From: Candidatus Vecturithrix granuli
GTDB lineage: Bacteria > Moduliflexota > Moduliflexia > Moduliflexales > Moduliflexaceae
NCBI GenBank assembly: GCA_000739535.1
Contig: DF820467.1
Coordinates: forward strand, 265,895-329,894
DNA: 64,000 nt
Direction of reading: 5' to 3'
The position numbers were made by a program, and so were the translations under genes. The notes beneath the pieces are model-generated. The model searched no databases. It was not told where the DNA came from and saw only the letters and a program-made list of their open reading frames with translations. This document shows positions 50,393-58,923 of the stretch, piece after piece (the stretch's first letter is position 1; each line of letters starts with the position of its first letter).

Positions 50393-51934
50393 ATGGCAAC
50401 ACAGACAGGAACCGTTCTGGTCGTGGATGATGATTTTACGAACCGCACCTTGCTTGCTGCGAGTCTGGAAGATCAGGGCTACTCAGTGGAAATGGCAGAA
50501 GATGGCCTGCAAGCTCTGGAGCAGCTTCGCGCTCAAAGTTTTGATGCCGTGTTGTTAGATTTGTTGATGCCGGGCATGGATGGCTTCGAGGTGCTTAAAT
50601 GGATCAAGGCCAATGAGCGGCTTCAACATCTGCCGGTGATCATCATCTCGGTCGTAGAAGATATTCAAAGCGTGGTACGCTGCATTGAAATGGGCGCAAC
50701 CGATTATCTCCCCAAACCCTTTGACCCGGTGCTGTTACAAGCGCGTCTCAACGCTTCTCTGGCCGCGAAACGCTTACACGACCAGGAACACGAATACCTG
50801 CGCAACGTCACCCTGCTCACCGACGCTGCGGCTGCAGTTGAAGAGGAGACCTTCAGCCCCGACAGTCTGGCAGAGGTCGCAGCCCGCCCTGACGCCTTAG
50901 GACAGTTAGCGTGTGTCTTTCAAAACATGGCCAGTGAGGTGCATGCCCGCCAGCAATATCTGCAGCATCAGGTGCAGGCCGCCAGCAAAGACCGCTACAA
51001 ATTCGGCCCCATTATCGGCAAGAGTCCGGCCATGCAAGCCGTGTATGAACAGATCGTGAATGTTGCGGCCACTGAGTCTAATGTGCTAATCTGCGGTGAA
51101 TCAGGAACCGGGAAGGAATTGGTCGCTCGCACTATCCACAACCTCAGCCATCGCAAAGCCAAGGAATTTGTGGCTGTGAACTGCGGGGCGGTTCCCGAAG
51201 CGTTGTTTGAAAGCGAGTTTTTCGGATATCGCAAAGGCGCGTTTACCGGGGCGCTGATGGATAAACAAGGCTATTTTGACCGCGCTCACAAAGGCACGTT
51301 GTTCCTGGATGAAGTCGGGGAATTGCACCCCTCGATGCAGGTCAAATTATTACGTGCGCTGCAAGACAAAGAATATAGCGCGCTGGGAGATGCGGCCACA
51401 AAAAGCGTTGATGTACGCATTATCTCGGCTACAAACAGAGATATGCTCGAACAACTGCACCAGGGCGCGATTCGCAAAGATTTCTTTTACCGCATTCGGG
51501 TGATTGTGATCACTCTGCCTCCCTTACGCGACCGGAAAGAAGATATTCCCTTGTTGATCGATGCGTTCCTGAAGGAATACGGCGACAACCGCGATTGTAC
51601 GACCCTGTCCCCTCATCTTGTCACGGCCCTCTGCTCCTATCATTGGCCCGGAAATATTCGGGAACTCCAAAACGAACTCCAACGCTATGTGGTCGAACAA
51701 CGCCTGGAATTTATCGGCGATTATCATGGCGAAGGCGTTGAACCGCCTCTTGTGCCAGCCAGCGATGCCGGGGTAGACGGGCGAAGTCTGCGTGAACTTG
51801 TCGAAGCTTTTGAAAAACAGGTGATTGCCAGGGTACAGGAACAAAACCAGGGGCATACAGACCAGACCGCAGCCATATTGAAGATCCCGCTCAGAACCCT
51901 CTATGGCAAAATCAAAAAATATCACCTGCGCTGA
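50393..51934 (+). CDS. NtrC-type sigma-54-dependent response regulator
   Basis: 513 residues in three domains. The receiver (residues 1-125) has VVDDDF, phospho-acceptor Asp in DAVLLDLLMPGMDG and Lys in YLPKPFDP. The AAA+ domain (about 195-430) has GESGTGKELVARTIHN, the sigma-54 contact loop GAFTGA, GTLFLDEVGE and arginine-finger region. The C-terminal Fis-type helix-turn-helix is QTAAILKIPLRTLYGKIKK. All motifs look functional. It would activate sigma-54 promoters after phosphorylation; a cognate kinase is not adjacent. Symmetrical sites TTGC-N8-GCAA begin 18 bp after its stop, before a sigma-54 promoter, and recur before a second one at 56921. It probably controls the nucleotidase paralogues downstream. 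GGAGGA precedes ATG 50393. Confidence 0.9.
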   Translation: MATQTGTVLVVDDDFTNRTLLAASLEDQGYSVEMAEDGLQALEQLRAQSFDAVLLDLLMPGMDGFEVLKWIKANERLQHLPVIIISVVEDIQSVVRCIEMGATDYLPKPFDPVLLQARLNASLAAKRLHDQEHEYLRNVTLLTDAAAAVEEETFSPDSLAEVAARPDALGQLACVFQNMASEVHARQQYLQHQVQAASKDRYKFGPIIGKSPAMQAVYEQIVNVAATESNVLICGESGTGKELVARTIHNLSHRKAKEFVAVNCGAVPEALFESEFFGYRKGAFTGALMDKQGYFDRAHKGTLFLDEVGELHPSMQVKLLRALQDKEYSALGDAATKSVDVRIISATNRDMLEQLHQGAIRKDFFYRIRVIVITLPPLRDRKEDIPLLIDAFLKEYGDNRDCTTLSPHLVTALCSYHWPGNIRELQNELQRYVVEQRLEFIGDYHGEGVEPPLVPASDAGVDGRSLRELVEAFEKQVIARVQEQNQGHTDQTAAILKIPLRTLYGKIKKYHLR

Positions 51935-51951
51935 TCAGAATTCACAGAAAA

Positions 51952-52056
51952 TTGCTAAAATCTGCAATCTGGCTGTTTTGAGCAAAATAGCCAGTTTCTC
52001 CCATATCGTAAGTTTTTTCAGGAATGAAGATGCGAAAATTTTGCCATTTCCTGCAA
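51952..52056 (+). promoter_or_regulatory. Two inverted-repeat enhancer candidates, TTGC-N8-GCAA
   Basis: Sites at 51952-51967 and 52041-52056 (the second extended to TTTTGC-N8-GCAAAA). They lie 199 and 110 bp upstream of the -12 element of the sigma-54 promoter at 52145. Between them a hairpin CTGGCTGTTTTG/CAAAATAGCCAG (51969-51994) may end the response-regulator transcript. The repeated symmetry and spacing match upstream activator sites of NtrC-type regulators. Confidence 0.55.
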
Positions 52057-52144
52057 AAATTCAATGACCTCGCTTTCATCTATTATGATTCTTGTTTCTC
52101 GTAACTTCAAAATAAACAAAGAGTTAACTTCTATTCAGACCTGT

Positions 52145-52160
52145 TGGCACACCCCTTGCA
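52145..52160 (+). promoter_or_regulatory. Sigma-54 promoter 1
   Basis: TGGCACACCCCTTGCA fits the -24/-12 consensus (TGGCAC-N5-TTGCA) with exact spacing. It precedes the lectin/nucleotidase region. The leader behind it (52161-52429) holds palindromes rather than a conserved gene. A matching element lies at 56921-56936. Confidence 0.7.
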
Positions 52161-52190
52161 TTAATTATATATGAAAATATAACGTTTTGA

Positions 52191-52410
52191 TGCGCGAAAC
52201 TGGAGTTTCGCGCTACATTTTCAAAGGAGCTCTTATGAAGCTCAGGCTCGTCCATCAGCATAAAACTACAAGGATGTTGTGTAGGAAGGATTCCTGGCGG
52301 CGAATTGGTCGGCGTGACATCGAACCCTATCCTTGTAGTTTCAGATGTACCGCGAAACTCCAGTTTCGCGGCTGTCAACGAAGGCGCGAAACTCCAGTTT
52401 CGCGCTACAT
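52191..52410. repeat. Nested repeat cluster in the lectin leader
   Basis: 52191-52218 is a half copy of the CGCGAAACT palindrome, ending before AAAGGAG and an ATG at 52235. 52263-52343 is an AAAACTACAAGG/CCTTGTAGTTTC palindrome. 52345-52410 is a full CGCGAAACT copy ending before AGAGGAGG and ATG 52430. The 52235 frame (MKLRLVHQHK...) translates mostly repeat sequence and is not taken as a gene. Confidence 0.75.
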
Positions 52411-52429
52411 TTTCAGAGGAGGAAGCGTT

Positions 52430-52925
52430 ATGAAAAATTCAGCCTATATTTTTAGCAAGAGATATCAGACAATTTGGATCTGCGCTGCACTTGCGATAGG
52501 ATGCCTGTTTATGCTGGCGCATCCGGCCGCGGCAGAATCGGACAATGCGAACGCGCGGCTTATTGCGGACTGATCCGGCAGTAGAGGGGGGGCAACCGGA
52601 GCATGTTGGAAAAATCGTGATTGCCAAAGAATGGATGAAGGCAGAGGCTTCTCCCTCTTCGACATGTGATGATCCGAATCGAATTTCAAATCCTCACAAT
52701 GGTCATTGTTATCAGAAAATTACGACGCCAATGACCTGGCATGCCGCAAAAGATTATTGCGAAAGCTTAGGAGGATATTTAGCGACAGTGACTTCTCAAG
52801 AAGAAAGAGATTTTGTCTATCGCCACTTCAAAGATGCAAAGCATTTTTTGTGGATTGGCGGTACTGATGAGGCCGACTGTTTTATTCTCAAATCCGGTGT
52901 AGTTACCAAAAGGAGGCTATCATGA
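52430..52925 (+). pseudogene. Exported C-type lectin domain protein, frameshifted and truncated
   Basis: The first frame (52430-52573) gives a signal peptide, IWICAALAIGCLFMLAHPAAA, and stops after 47 codons. A second frame then reads a C-type lectin-like start: CDDPNRISNPHNGHCYQK, TWHAAKDYCESLGGYLATVTS and HFLWIGGTDE. After WIGGTDEADC the domain ends in the right half of the ACTACAACG repeat (TTCTCAAATCCGGTGTAG). The second half of the fold, including the WND/calcium region and last Cys, is missing. The gene has therefore both a frameshift and a repeat-associated 3' loss. Shine-Dalgarno AGAGGAGG at 52415. Confidence 0.65.
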
Positions 52926-54514
52926 AACGCTCAAAAATTTTTATTCGTCTCATTGTTTTTGTCTCTATCGTCTGCGTTCTGTTCAGTGCAACGACAGCTT
53001 TTGCCAAAATCTATCATCTCACCATTCTGCACAATAGCGATCATCACGGGCATTTTACGAAATTTTCCTGGAATGGCATACCGGATGTCGGGGGCATGGC
53101 AGCGAGATCGACGCTCATCAATATCGTGCGGGCCGAAGTTGAGAAGGCTGGCGGACATGTCCTGCTCCTTTCGGGAGGGGATGTGAATATCGGAGTTCCG
53201 GAATCCGATTTACTGGATGCCGAGCCTGATTTTAAATTGATGAACCTGCTAGGGTATGATGCGATGGTACTTGGGAATCATGAATTTGATAAAGCTCTTG
53301 ACGTGTTGATGAAACAGCGCGAATGGGCAGGATTTCCGTTTCTGGCAGCCAATGTTGTCAAAAAGGGAACGGGCGAACCGCTTGTCGATCCCTATATTAT
53401 CAAAGAGCTTGATGGGTTAAAAGTCGCTATTTTCGGATTAACGATGGAAGAAACGAAGATCCTTGCGTTACCGCAACCGCTCGAAACGTTGGAAATTAGA
53501 AGCGTCATTGAAACATCTCAGGAACTTGTCCCGAAACTCCGGGCACAGGCAGATGTGGTAATCGCTCTCAGCCACATCGGATTCTATGAAACTTCAGGAG
53601 CGGGCTATCGCACTCCAGGGGACTTGAAATTAGCGCAAGAAGTTCCCGGCATAGCTGTGATCGTTGGGGGACAATCAGGCACAGTACTTGAAGAACCGGA
53701 AATCATCGGAAATACTCTCATCGTCCATGCTGGCGAATATGGACTCTATGTCGGACGATTGGATTTGACGATTGACAGTGATACGGATGACATCACAGAA
53801 TATACGTACAAACTCCTTCCTGTGAATCTGAAAAGGCAGGTCACCTATCATGATATATCCTATTACATGTATGTTGACAACGGCTATGTCGAAGATTCCG
53901 AAGTCCTTGAGTTCATTCACCCCTATCTTGAACAAACGGCTGAACTCCTCTCACAGCCGGCTGGAGAAGCATTAGTTCAACTTGTCGGTGACAAAAAGAT
54001 CATCCGATCGCAGGAGACGAATCTGGCAAATTTTGTGACCGACAGTATGCGGGCCAAAACCGGGGCAGAGATCGCCTTCTGTAACGCTGGTGGAATTCGA
54101 GCAGATATTGCGGCAGGTCCTATCGCGTATCGGGATGTTTTGAAAGTCCTCCCTTTCGGAAATACCCTTGTGCTATTGGACATGACAGGCGAGCAGATTA
54201 GAGACGTGCTCGACTATGCGGCCACGATTAAACCTGGCAATGGGGGATTTCTTCACGCCTCAGGTCTGACATGGACGAACAATAGAGGCATCCCTGAGCA
54301 GGGGATGATTGGAGGGAAGCCAATTGAGTCGGAGAACATGTATAAAGTGGTCATCAATAATTTCCTGGCTGCCGGAGGAGACGGATATACGATGTTCAAA
54401 GAAGCCCCGCAATATGACACCGGCTTTACGGATGCCTCTGCTTTGCGGGAATATATTATGAAAGCGGGCAAAGTCGCACCCAAAGTCGAAGGGCGGCTGA
54501 CGATTATTGAGTGA
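52922..54514 (+). CDS. Exported bifunctional metallophosphatase/5'-nucleotidase
   Basis: 530 residues. Signal peptide FIRLIVFVSIVCVLFSATTA (cleavage near AFA). The metallophosphatase domain has LTILHNSDHHGHF (metal Asp and His), LLLSGGDVNIG, MVLGNHEFDKAL and IALSHIGFYE. The 5'-nucleotidase C-terminal domain has ETNLANFVTDSMR, FCNAGGIRADI and FLAAGGDGYTMF. The lineup is complete, so it should hydrolyse nucleotides or related phosphoesters in the periplasm. ATG 52922 has AAAGGAGG supplied by the repeat in front of it. Intact founder of a three-copy tandem family (also 54682, 57203). Probably expressed from the sigma-54 promoter at 52145. Confidence 0.88.
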   Translation: MKRSKIFIRLIVFVSIVCVLFSATTAFAKIYHLTILHNSDHHGHFTKFSWNGIPDVGGMAARSTLINIVRAEVEKAGGHVLLLSGGDVNIGVPESDLLDAEPDFKLMNLLGYDAMVLGNHEFDKALDVLMKQREWAGFPFLAANVVKKGTGEPLVDPYIIKELDGLKVAIFGLTMEETKILALPQPLETLEIRSVIETSQELVPKLRAQADVVIALSHIGFYETSGAGYRTPGDLKLAQEVPGIAVIVGGQSGTVLEEPEIIGNTLIVHAGEYGLYVGRLDLTIDSDTDDITEYTYKLLPVNLKRQVTYHDISYYMYVDNGYVEDSEVLEFIHPYLEQTAELLSQPAGEALVQLVGDKKIIRSQETNLANFVTDSMRAKTGAEIAFCNAGGIRADIAAGPIAYRDVLKVLPFGNTLVLLDMTGEQIRDVLDYAATIKPGNGGFLHASGLTWTNNRGIPEQGMIGGKPIESENMYKVVINNFLAAGGDGYTMFKEAPQYDTGFTDASALREYIMKAGKVAPKVEGRLTIIE

Positions 54515-54521
54515 AGGAACT

Positions 54522-54665
54522 ACAACGAATTTGGAAGTGGAATGGATTGAAGAAGAGGATAGTCGTGACAATCAGAAAAAGACTACATCGGATTTGAGAA
54601 TGGAACGAATTGGAGAAGGGGACAGTGGTTTTATCCGTTCCATTCTCAAATCCGATGTAGTTACC
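54522..54665. repeat. ACTACAACGAATTTGGAA palindrome, long copy
   Basis: Left arm ACTACAACGAATTTGGAAG, right arm TTCTCAAATCCGATGTAGT, with an internal repeat of the GAATGGAACGAATTGGAGAA motif. The right arm continues into TACCAAAAGGAGG, the Shine-Dalgarno of the next paralogue at 54682. The same right arm and Shine-Dalgarno precede the first paralogue at 52922. Confidence 0.75.
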
Positions 54666-54681
54666 AAAAGGAGGCTACATC

Positions 54682-55974
54682 ATGAAATTCACAAAAACAT
54701 CATTTAGTGCCATTGTATTTATCGCTGTTGTCTGTCTTTTTCTGAGTCCAACCATCAGCCTTGCCAAAATCTACCATCTGACCATTCTGCACACCAACAC
54801 TCATAGTGGACATTTTCTGAAATTTGATGAATATCCTGTTCACGACATTCGAGGTATGGCGGCCAGATCGACCCTCGTGAATATCGTGCGGGCTGAGGTC
54901 GAAGAAGCGGGCGGACATGTCTTGCTTCTCTCCGCCGGCGATGTCAATATTGGCACTCCGGAATCAGATTTACTTTATGCTGAGCCAGATTTCAAATTGA
55001 TGAACATGCTTGGCTATGACGCCATGGCGATTGGCAACTTTGATCTCCACCACCCTCCTGAGGTATTGATGCAACAGCAGGAATGGGCAGGATTTCCTTT
55101 CCTTTCAGCCAATGTCGTGAAAAAGGAAGCAGGAGAAATTCTCGTCGACCCGTATATCGTGAAAGAATATGATGGGTTACACGTTGCCATTTTCGGTTTA
55201 ACGGTGGAACAGGCTGATTTTACTTCGAAACATGGAGGAATGTTTGAGAGCAGAAGCGTGATCGAAACAGCGAAAAAACTTGTCCCGCAATTAAGACAAA
55301 AGGCCGATATTGTCATTGCGCTCACTCATATAGGGCATATAATAGAATCAGGTGGCAGCTATCGGACGCCAGGCGACATCCAATTAGCCGAAGAGGTCAC
55401 TGAAATCGACGTCATTGTCGGTGGAGAAACGAATACAATCTTTACAGGACTCAAAGCTATCGGGAACACGCTGCTCGTTAATCCCGGTATGTATGGGCGC
55501 TATGTAGGAAGATTGGATCTGACGATTGACAGCGAGCGCAGAAAAAAGTTAGCGACTATACCTATACACTCATTCCGGTCAACTTAAAAAAACAGGTGAC
55601 ATATAAGGGGAAATCATACTATATGTATCTTGAGCAAGGATATGTTGAAGACCCTGCCGTTTTGGATTTCATTCAGCCTTATCTGGATCAACCTGAACGA
55701 AGTGGGATGGTTCATACGTCAGGCTTAACCTGGACCGTCAAAAAAGGCATCCCGGAACAGGTGATGGTAGGAAACGCTCCTATCGAGTTAGAGAGAGTGT
55801 ATAAAGTTGTCACGACGAGTTACATAGCTGCTGGTAGACCTCACTATGTGGCTTTTGAAAATATTCCGCAATATGACACCGGATTTACAGATGCTTCGAT
55901 GCTGCGGGAATACATTTATGAAACTCGGCACAGTCGCGCCCAAAGTCGAAGGACGGTTGAGGATTATTGAGTAA
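54682..55974 (+). pseudogene. Second metallophosphatase/5'-nucleotidase paralogue, inactivated
   Basis: Starts with signal peptide FSAIVFIAVVCLFLSPTISL and follows the first paralogue closely to about residue 290. Catalytic positions are already changed: LTILHTNTHSGHF lacks the Asp-His pair and AIGNFDLHH replaces GNHEFD. At 55545-55560 a run of A shifts the frame; the new frame continues YTYTLIPVNLKKQ. About 95 residues, including ETNLANFVTDS and NAGGIRADI, are deleted near 55697. A second shift near 55917 leads back to KVEGRLRIIE and TAA 55974. It is dead as an enzyme. A truncated 301-residue product could still be made. Confidence 0.8.
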
Positions 55975-56062
55975 AGGGAGAACGAAGTAATGTTAACCTG
56001 ATTTCCAGCTACGCAGTAACAAAAAGTTCTATTCGTAATTTCGTTTTCTTCGAAACAATTGC

Positions 56063-56091
56063 TTGACAAGCCAGATAACAGTTCCTATTCT
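56063..56091 (+). promoter_or_regulatory. Sigma-70 promoter before the small gene pair
   Basis: TTGACA (56063-56068) and TATTCT (56086-56091) with 17-bp spacing, about 50 bp before ATG 56143. The 55975-56142 spacer contains nothing else I can support. Confidence 0.5.
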
Positions 56092-56142
56092 CAAATTGTT
56101 CGATGAGGTACGGATGTTAACGCAAAAAGAGCACTCATTCCT

Positions 56143-56382
56143 ATGGATTTTGAAGTTGTCGGGGACATAGCTTATATTGAGACAATTGCTGTCAGCGGCT
56201 CTATTCGTGAAGTCGCTCGACTACGAAAACGCTACGGTCCCGGTCGGTGGAGAAAATGCAAAGGATTTGCGATGGTGCGTCTTTTCCCGGATGATATGCT
56301 CTGCAAAGCTGAAATACATTGGTATGAAGCCCATGGTATCGGGAAAAAAGAAATGAAAATTAAACGTATTGTGGATGATTAA
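56143..56382 (+). CDS. Small conserved-looking protein, possible toxin-antitoxin member
   Basis: 79 residues: MDFEVVGDIAYIETIAVSGS, then IREVARLRKRYGPGRWRKCK and ELHWYEAHGIG-like HWYEAHGIGKKEMKIKRIVD. The basic, compact composition resembles a widely dispersed small family often found in pairs; I do not know its function. Three bases separate it from the next small gene, and a good promoter precedes it. A toxin-antitoxin-like role is conceivable from size and pairing only. Confidence 0.6.
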   Translation: MDFEVVGDIAYIETIAVSGSIREVARLRKRYGPGRWRKCKGFAMVRLFPDDMLCKAEIHWYEAHGIGKKEMKIKRIVDD

Positions 56383-56385
56383 ACG

Positions 56386-56619
56386 ATGAAACAGGATGAT
56401 GGAGAAATGCTATTTGCTGTGTGTATTCATAATGAAGGCTATCCGGCGTCATTAGAACTATGGAAGCTCTACCAGGTTATTGCTGATCCTCAGGCTGATA
56501 AATATCACCGAATACGGATTATTGACGAATCTGGCGAAGATTATCTGTATCCGGTTGCCTATTTTGTGCCGATCGAGGTGCCGGAAGCTGTGCAGCGCGC
56601 CTTTTCTGTCGCGGCTTAA
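56386..56619 (+). CDS. Small conserved-looking partner protein
   Basis: 77 residues: FAVCIHNEGYPASLELWKLY, then RIRIIDESGEDYLYPVAYFV. Acidic. The sequence resembles a small family common in repeat-rich genomes (an N-E-G-Y, then I-D-E-S-G-E-D-Y-L-Y-P pattern) with no assigned activity. It is coupled to the preceding 79-residue gene. Function unassigned. Confidence 0.6.
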   Translation: MKQDDGEMLFAVCIHNEGYPASLELWKLYQVIADPQADKYHRIRIIDESGEDYLYPVAYFVPIEVPEAVQRAFSVAA

Positions 56620-56715
56620 CGAGATTTCGACGGACAGGGCTGTCGCTCGGTACGCCTATTTACATGTGGAGTTGCGAAGCCGCCCGTTGTTTTTCTTCCT
56701 TATGGGTAAACCATT

Positions 56716-56830
56716 TTGCTAAATTTTGCAATTTTGCGGGTTTTTGCACAATCGATCCCATGCTGGACTTTCATCGTCTATAAAGCTGTTTCGAATGATC
56801 GTTGAAGATTATCATTGCCATTTTTAGCAA
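56716..56830 (+). promoter_or_regulatory. Three TTGC-N8-GCAA enhancer candidates before sigma-54 promoter 2
   Basis: Sites at 56716-56731 (exact), 56734-56749 (TTGC-N8-GCAC, one mismatch) and 56815-56830 (exact). The proximal one centres 112 bp upstream of the -12 element of 56921, the distal ones 193 and 211 bp. These distances parallel 110 and 199 bp in the 51952-52160 region. The 56620-57202 spacer has no gene. Confidence 0.55.
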
Positions 56831-56920
56831 ATTTTCCCCTTTTCCTTCTCACATTCCACCATCTCATAAACGACCATAGCTAGAATGAATATCCAGAGTT
56901 AAAGTACATAACAGGTGTGT

Positions 56921-56936
56921 TGGCATCCCTCTTGCA
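56921..56936 (+). promoter_or_regulatory. Sigma-54 promoter 2
   Basis: TGGCATCCCTCTTGCA fits the -24/-12 consensus with exact GG-to-GC spacing. It lies about 270 bp before the third nucleotidase paralogue, with a palindrome in the leader. It shares TTGG-CA-CCC-TTGCA layout with promoter 1 at 52145. Confidence 0.68.
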
Positions 56937-57028
56937 AATATACAGAGTCATTCAGGTCTGAATGTTGATAAGTTGCTTGCTGGTGCAATATATTCGTTTT
57001 ACAAATGGAGTCATTATTTAGATGTACT

Positions 57029-57113
57029 AGCCGAACAGCCTTGTGCGCCGCAAGAGAACACGCGGTTTTTCAATACCTTTCGTCAAACAAAGCTGTTTGA
57101 CGGTACGTGGAGC
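57029..57113. repeat. GAACAGCCTTG / CAAACAAAGCTGTTTG repeat in the leader
   Basis: CCGAACAGCCTTGTGCGCC and CAAACAAAGCTGTTTGACGG are imperfect relatives of the hairpins at 2052-2106 and 50303-50366. A short fragment (GACGGACAGGGCTGTCGC) lies at 56630-56648. Confidence 0.5.
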
Positions 57114-57202
57114 TAAATGATTACAATTATTTTATGTTTTTTCGAGAGTTTTTTATTGAAAAGAATAAAGATTAAAGATAACAAGTCGTTTATAAGGAGG
57201 AT

Positions 57203-58923
57203 ATGATGATGAAAGCTTTCAAAACATCATTCAGAGTTATTGTGTTCGTCGCTGTTGTCTGTCTTTTTCTTTGTCCAACTACCAGCCTTGCCAAAATCTA
57301 CTATTTGACCATCCTGCACACCAACGATCATCATGGACATTTTCTCAAGTTTTCGCCATTCAACAACCCGGATGTCGGCGGCATGGCGGCGCGTTCGACT
57401 TTGGTAAATATTGTGCGGGCCGAGATTGAAGACGCGGGCGGACACGTGCTGCTTCTCTCGGCGGGCAATGTGAATATTGGGGTAGTGGTATCCTGTACAT
57501 GATGCACGTTCCCTGAGCGAAGTCGAAGGGAACGCCTGCGTGCTCGTCTCGACTCCGCTCGACGACCGGTCATCATGTACAAGGTAGCCAATACTTATTG
57601 GCATTCCTGAATCGGACTTGTTGCACGCGGAGCCGGATTTCAAATTGATGAAGATGTTAGGGTACGACGCCATGACATTGGGCGATCTTGAATTTACCGG
57701 CCCGCGTGAGATATTAATGCAGCAGCGCGAGTGGGCGGGGTTTCCGTTCCTCTCTGCCAATGTGATCAAGAAACAGACCGGCGAACTGCTTGTCGATCGC
57801 TATATCATCAAAGAGTTCGATGGATTACAAGTTGCGATCTTTGGTTTGACACTGGAGGAAATTTCGGTCCTCGGCGACCATGGATATATCGGGGATCTGG
57901 AGTTCAGGAGTGTGATCGAAACAGCGCAAGACCTCGTGCCGAAATTGAGAGCGGAAGCGGATCTGGTGATTGGCCTGCCCCATATCGGCTGTCATGAAAC
58001 TGCTGGCGTTGGCTATCGTAACCCCGGGTGATGTGAAACTCGCCAAAGAAGTCCCTGGCATTGATGTGATCATTGGCGGACAATCGCGCACAGTCCTTCA
58101 AGAAGCTCTCTGCGTTGGAAATACGCTGATTGTTCAGGCCAGTGAATATGGTATGTATATCGGTCGCTTGGATTTGACGATTGACAGTGAAACCGATAGT
58201 ATCACGGAATACACATACAAGCTTCTTCCTGTTAATCTGAAAACAGCAGTGGAATATCAGGGGAAATCTTATTACATGTACGCTGACAAGGGCTATGCGG
58301 AAGATCCCGAAGTCCTCGAATTCATTCAACCCTATTTAGCGCAAGTTGATGAGATCCTCTCACAGCCAGTAGGGGAAGCGCTGGTGAACCTCGACGGCGA
58401 CCGGGACGCGATCTGGTATCGGGAAACGAATCTGGCGAATCTGGTGACCGATAGTATGCGGGTCAAAACCGGAGCTGAAATCGCGGTTCAAAACGTGGGC
58501 GGCTTTCGCGCCGGGATTGCCGCAGGGCCTATAACTTACCGCGATATTTTGACCGTGCTGCCTTTTGGGGATCGACTTGTACTGCTGGATATGACCGGTG
58601 AACAGGTGATGGAAGTCCTGAGCTATGCAGCCACCGTGAAACCCGGAGCCGGAACTTTTCTGCATGCCTCAGGGTTGACATGGACGAATAACAAAGGTAT
58701 CCCTGAACAGGTGATGGTAAACGGCGCGCCGATTGATCTCGAGCGCATGTACAAAGTAGCGACCAGTGATTTTTTGGCGCGCGGCGGCGACCGCTACACA
58801 ATGTTCACAGACGCCCCACAATATGATCTCGGGTTCACCCTTGCCTCTGGCCTGCGAGAATATATCATGAAAAAAGGCAAAGTCGCGCCCAAAGTGGAGG
58901 GACGGTTGACAATAATTGAGTGA
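57203..58923 (+). pseudogene. Third metallophosphatase/5'-nucleotidase paralogue, split by a MITE and a frameshift
   Basis: Three ATGs (57203, 57206, 57209) follow AAGGAGG. The signal peptide and LTILHTNDHHGHF are intact. After GNVNIG the frame is broken by a 114-115 bp palindromic element (57481-57595) plus a TATTGG duplication; removing 121 bp rejoins VNIG with IPESDLL in frame. The metal motif GNHEF is replaced by GDLEF. A one-base insertion near 58031 (after VGYRNPG) breaks the frame again; the remainder (58032-58923) matches paralogue 1 to the stop, with NVGGFRAGI in place of NAGGIRADI. Not functional as it stands, though its promoter region (sigma-54, 56921) is well kept. Confidence 0.85.
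57481..57595. mobile_element. Palindromic MITE, copy B, inside the third nucleotidase
   Basis: Ends GGTAGTGGTATCCTGTACAT and, inverted, AGTATTGGCTACCTTGTACA. The interior has GTTCCCTGAGCGAAGTCG and TCGACTCCGCTCGA palindromic cores, as in copy A. TATTGG occurs at 57475-57480 and 57596-57601, the target duplication. Length about 115 bp. It resembles copy A in the GGTAGTGG terminus. Confidence 0.75.

Noticed and set aside
52187-52573. 128-codon frame ending in the lectin signal peptide
   Set aside because: Its first part is repeat sequence; only the 52430 start, with AGAGGAGG, makes a sensible exported protein start.
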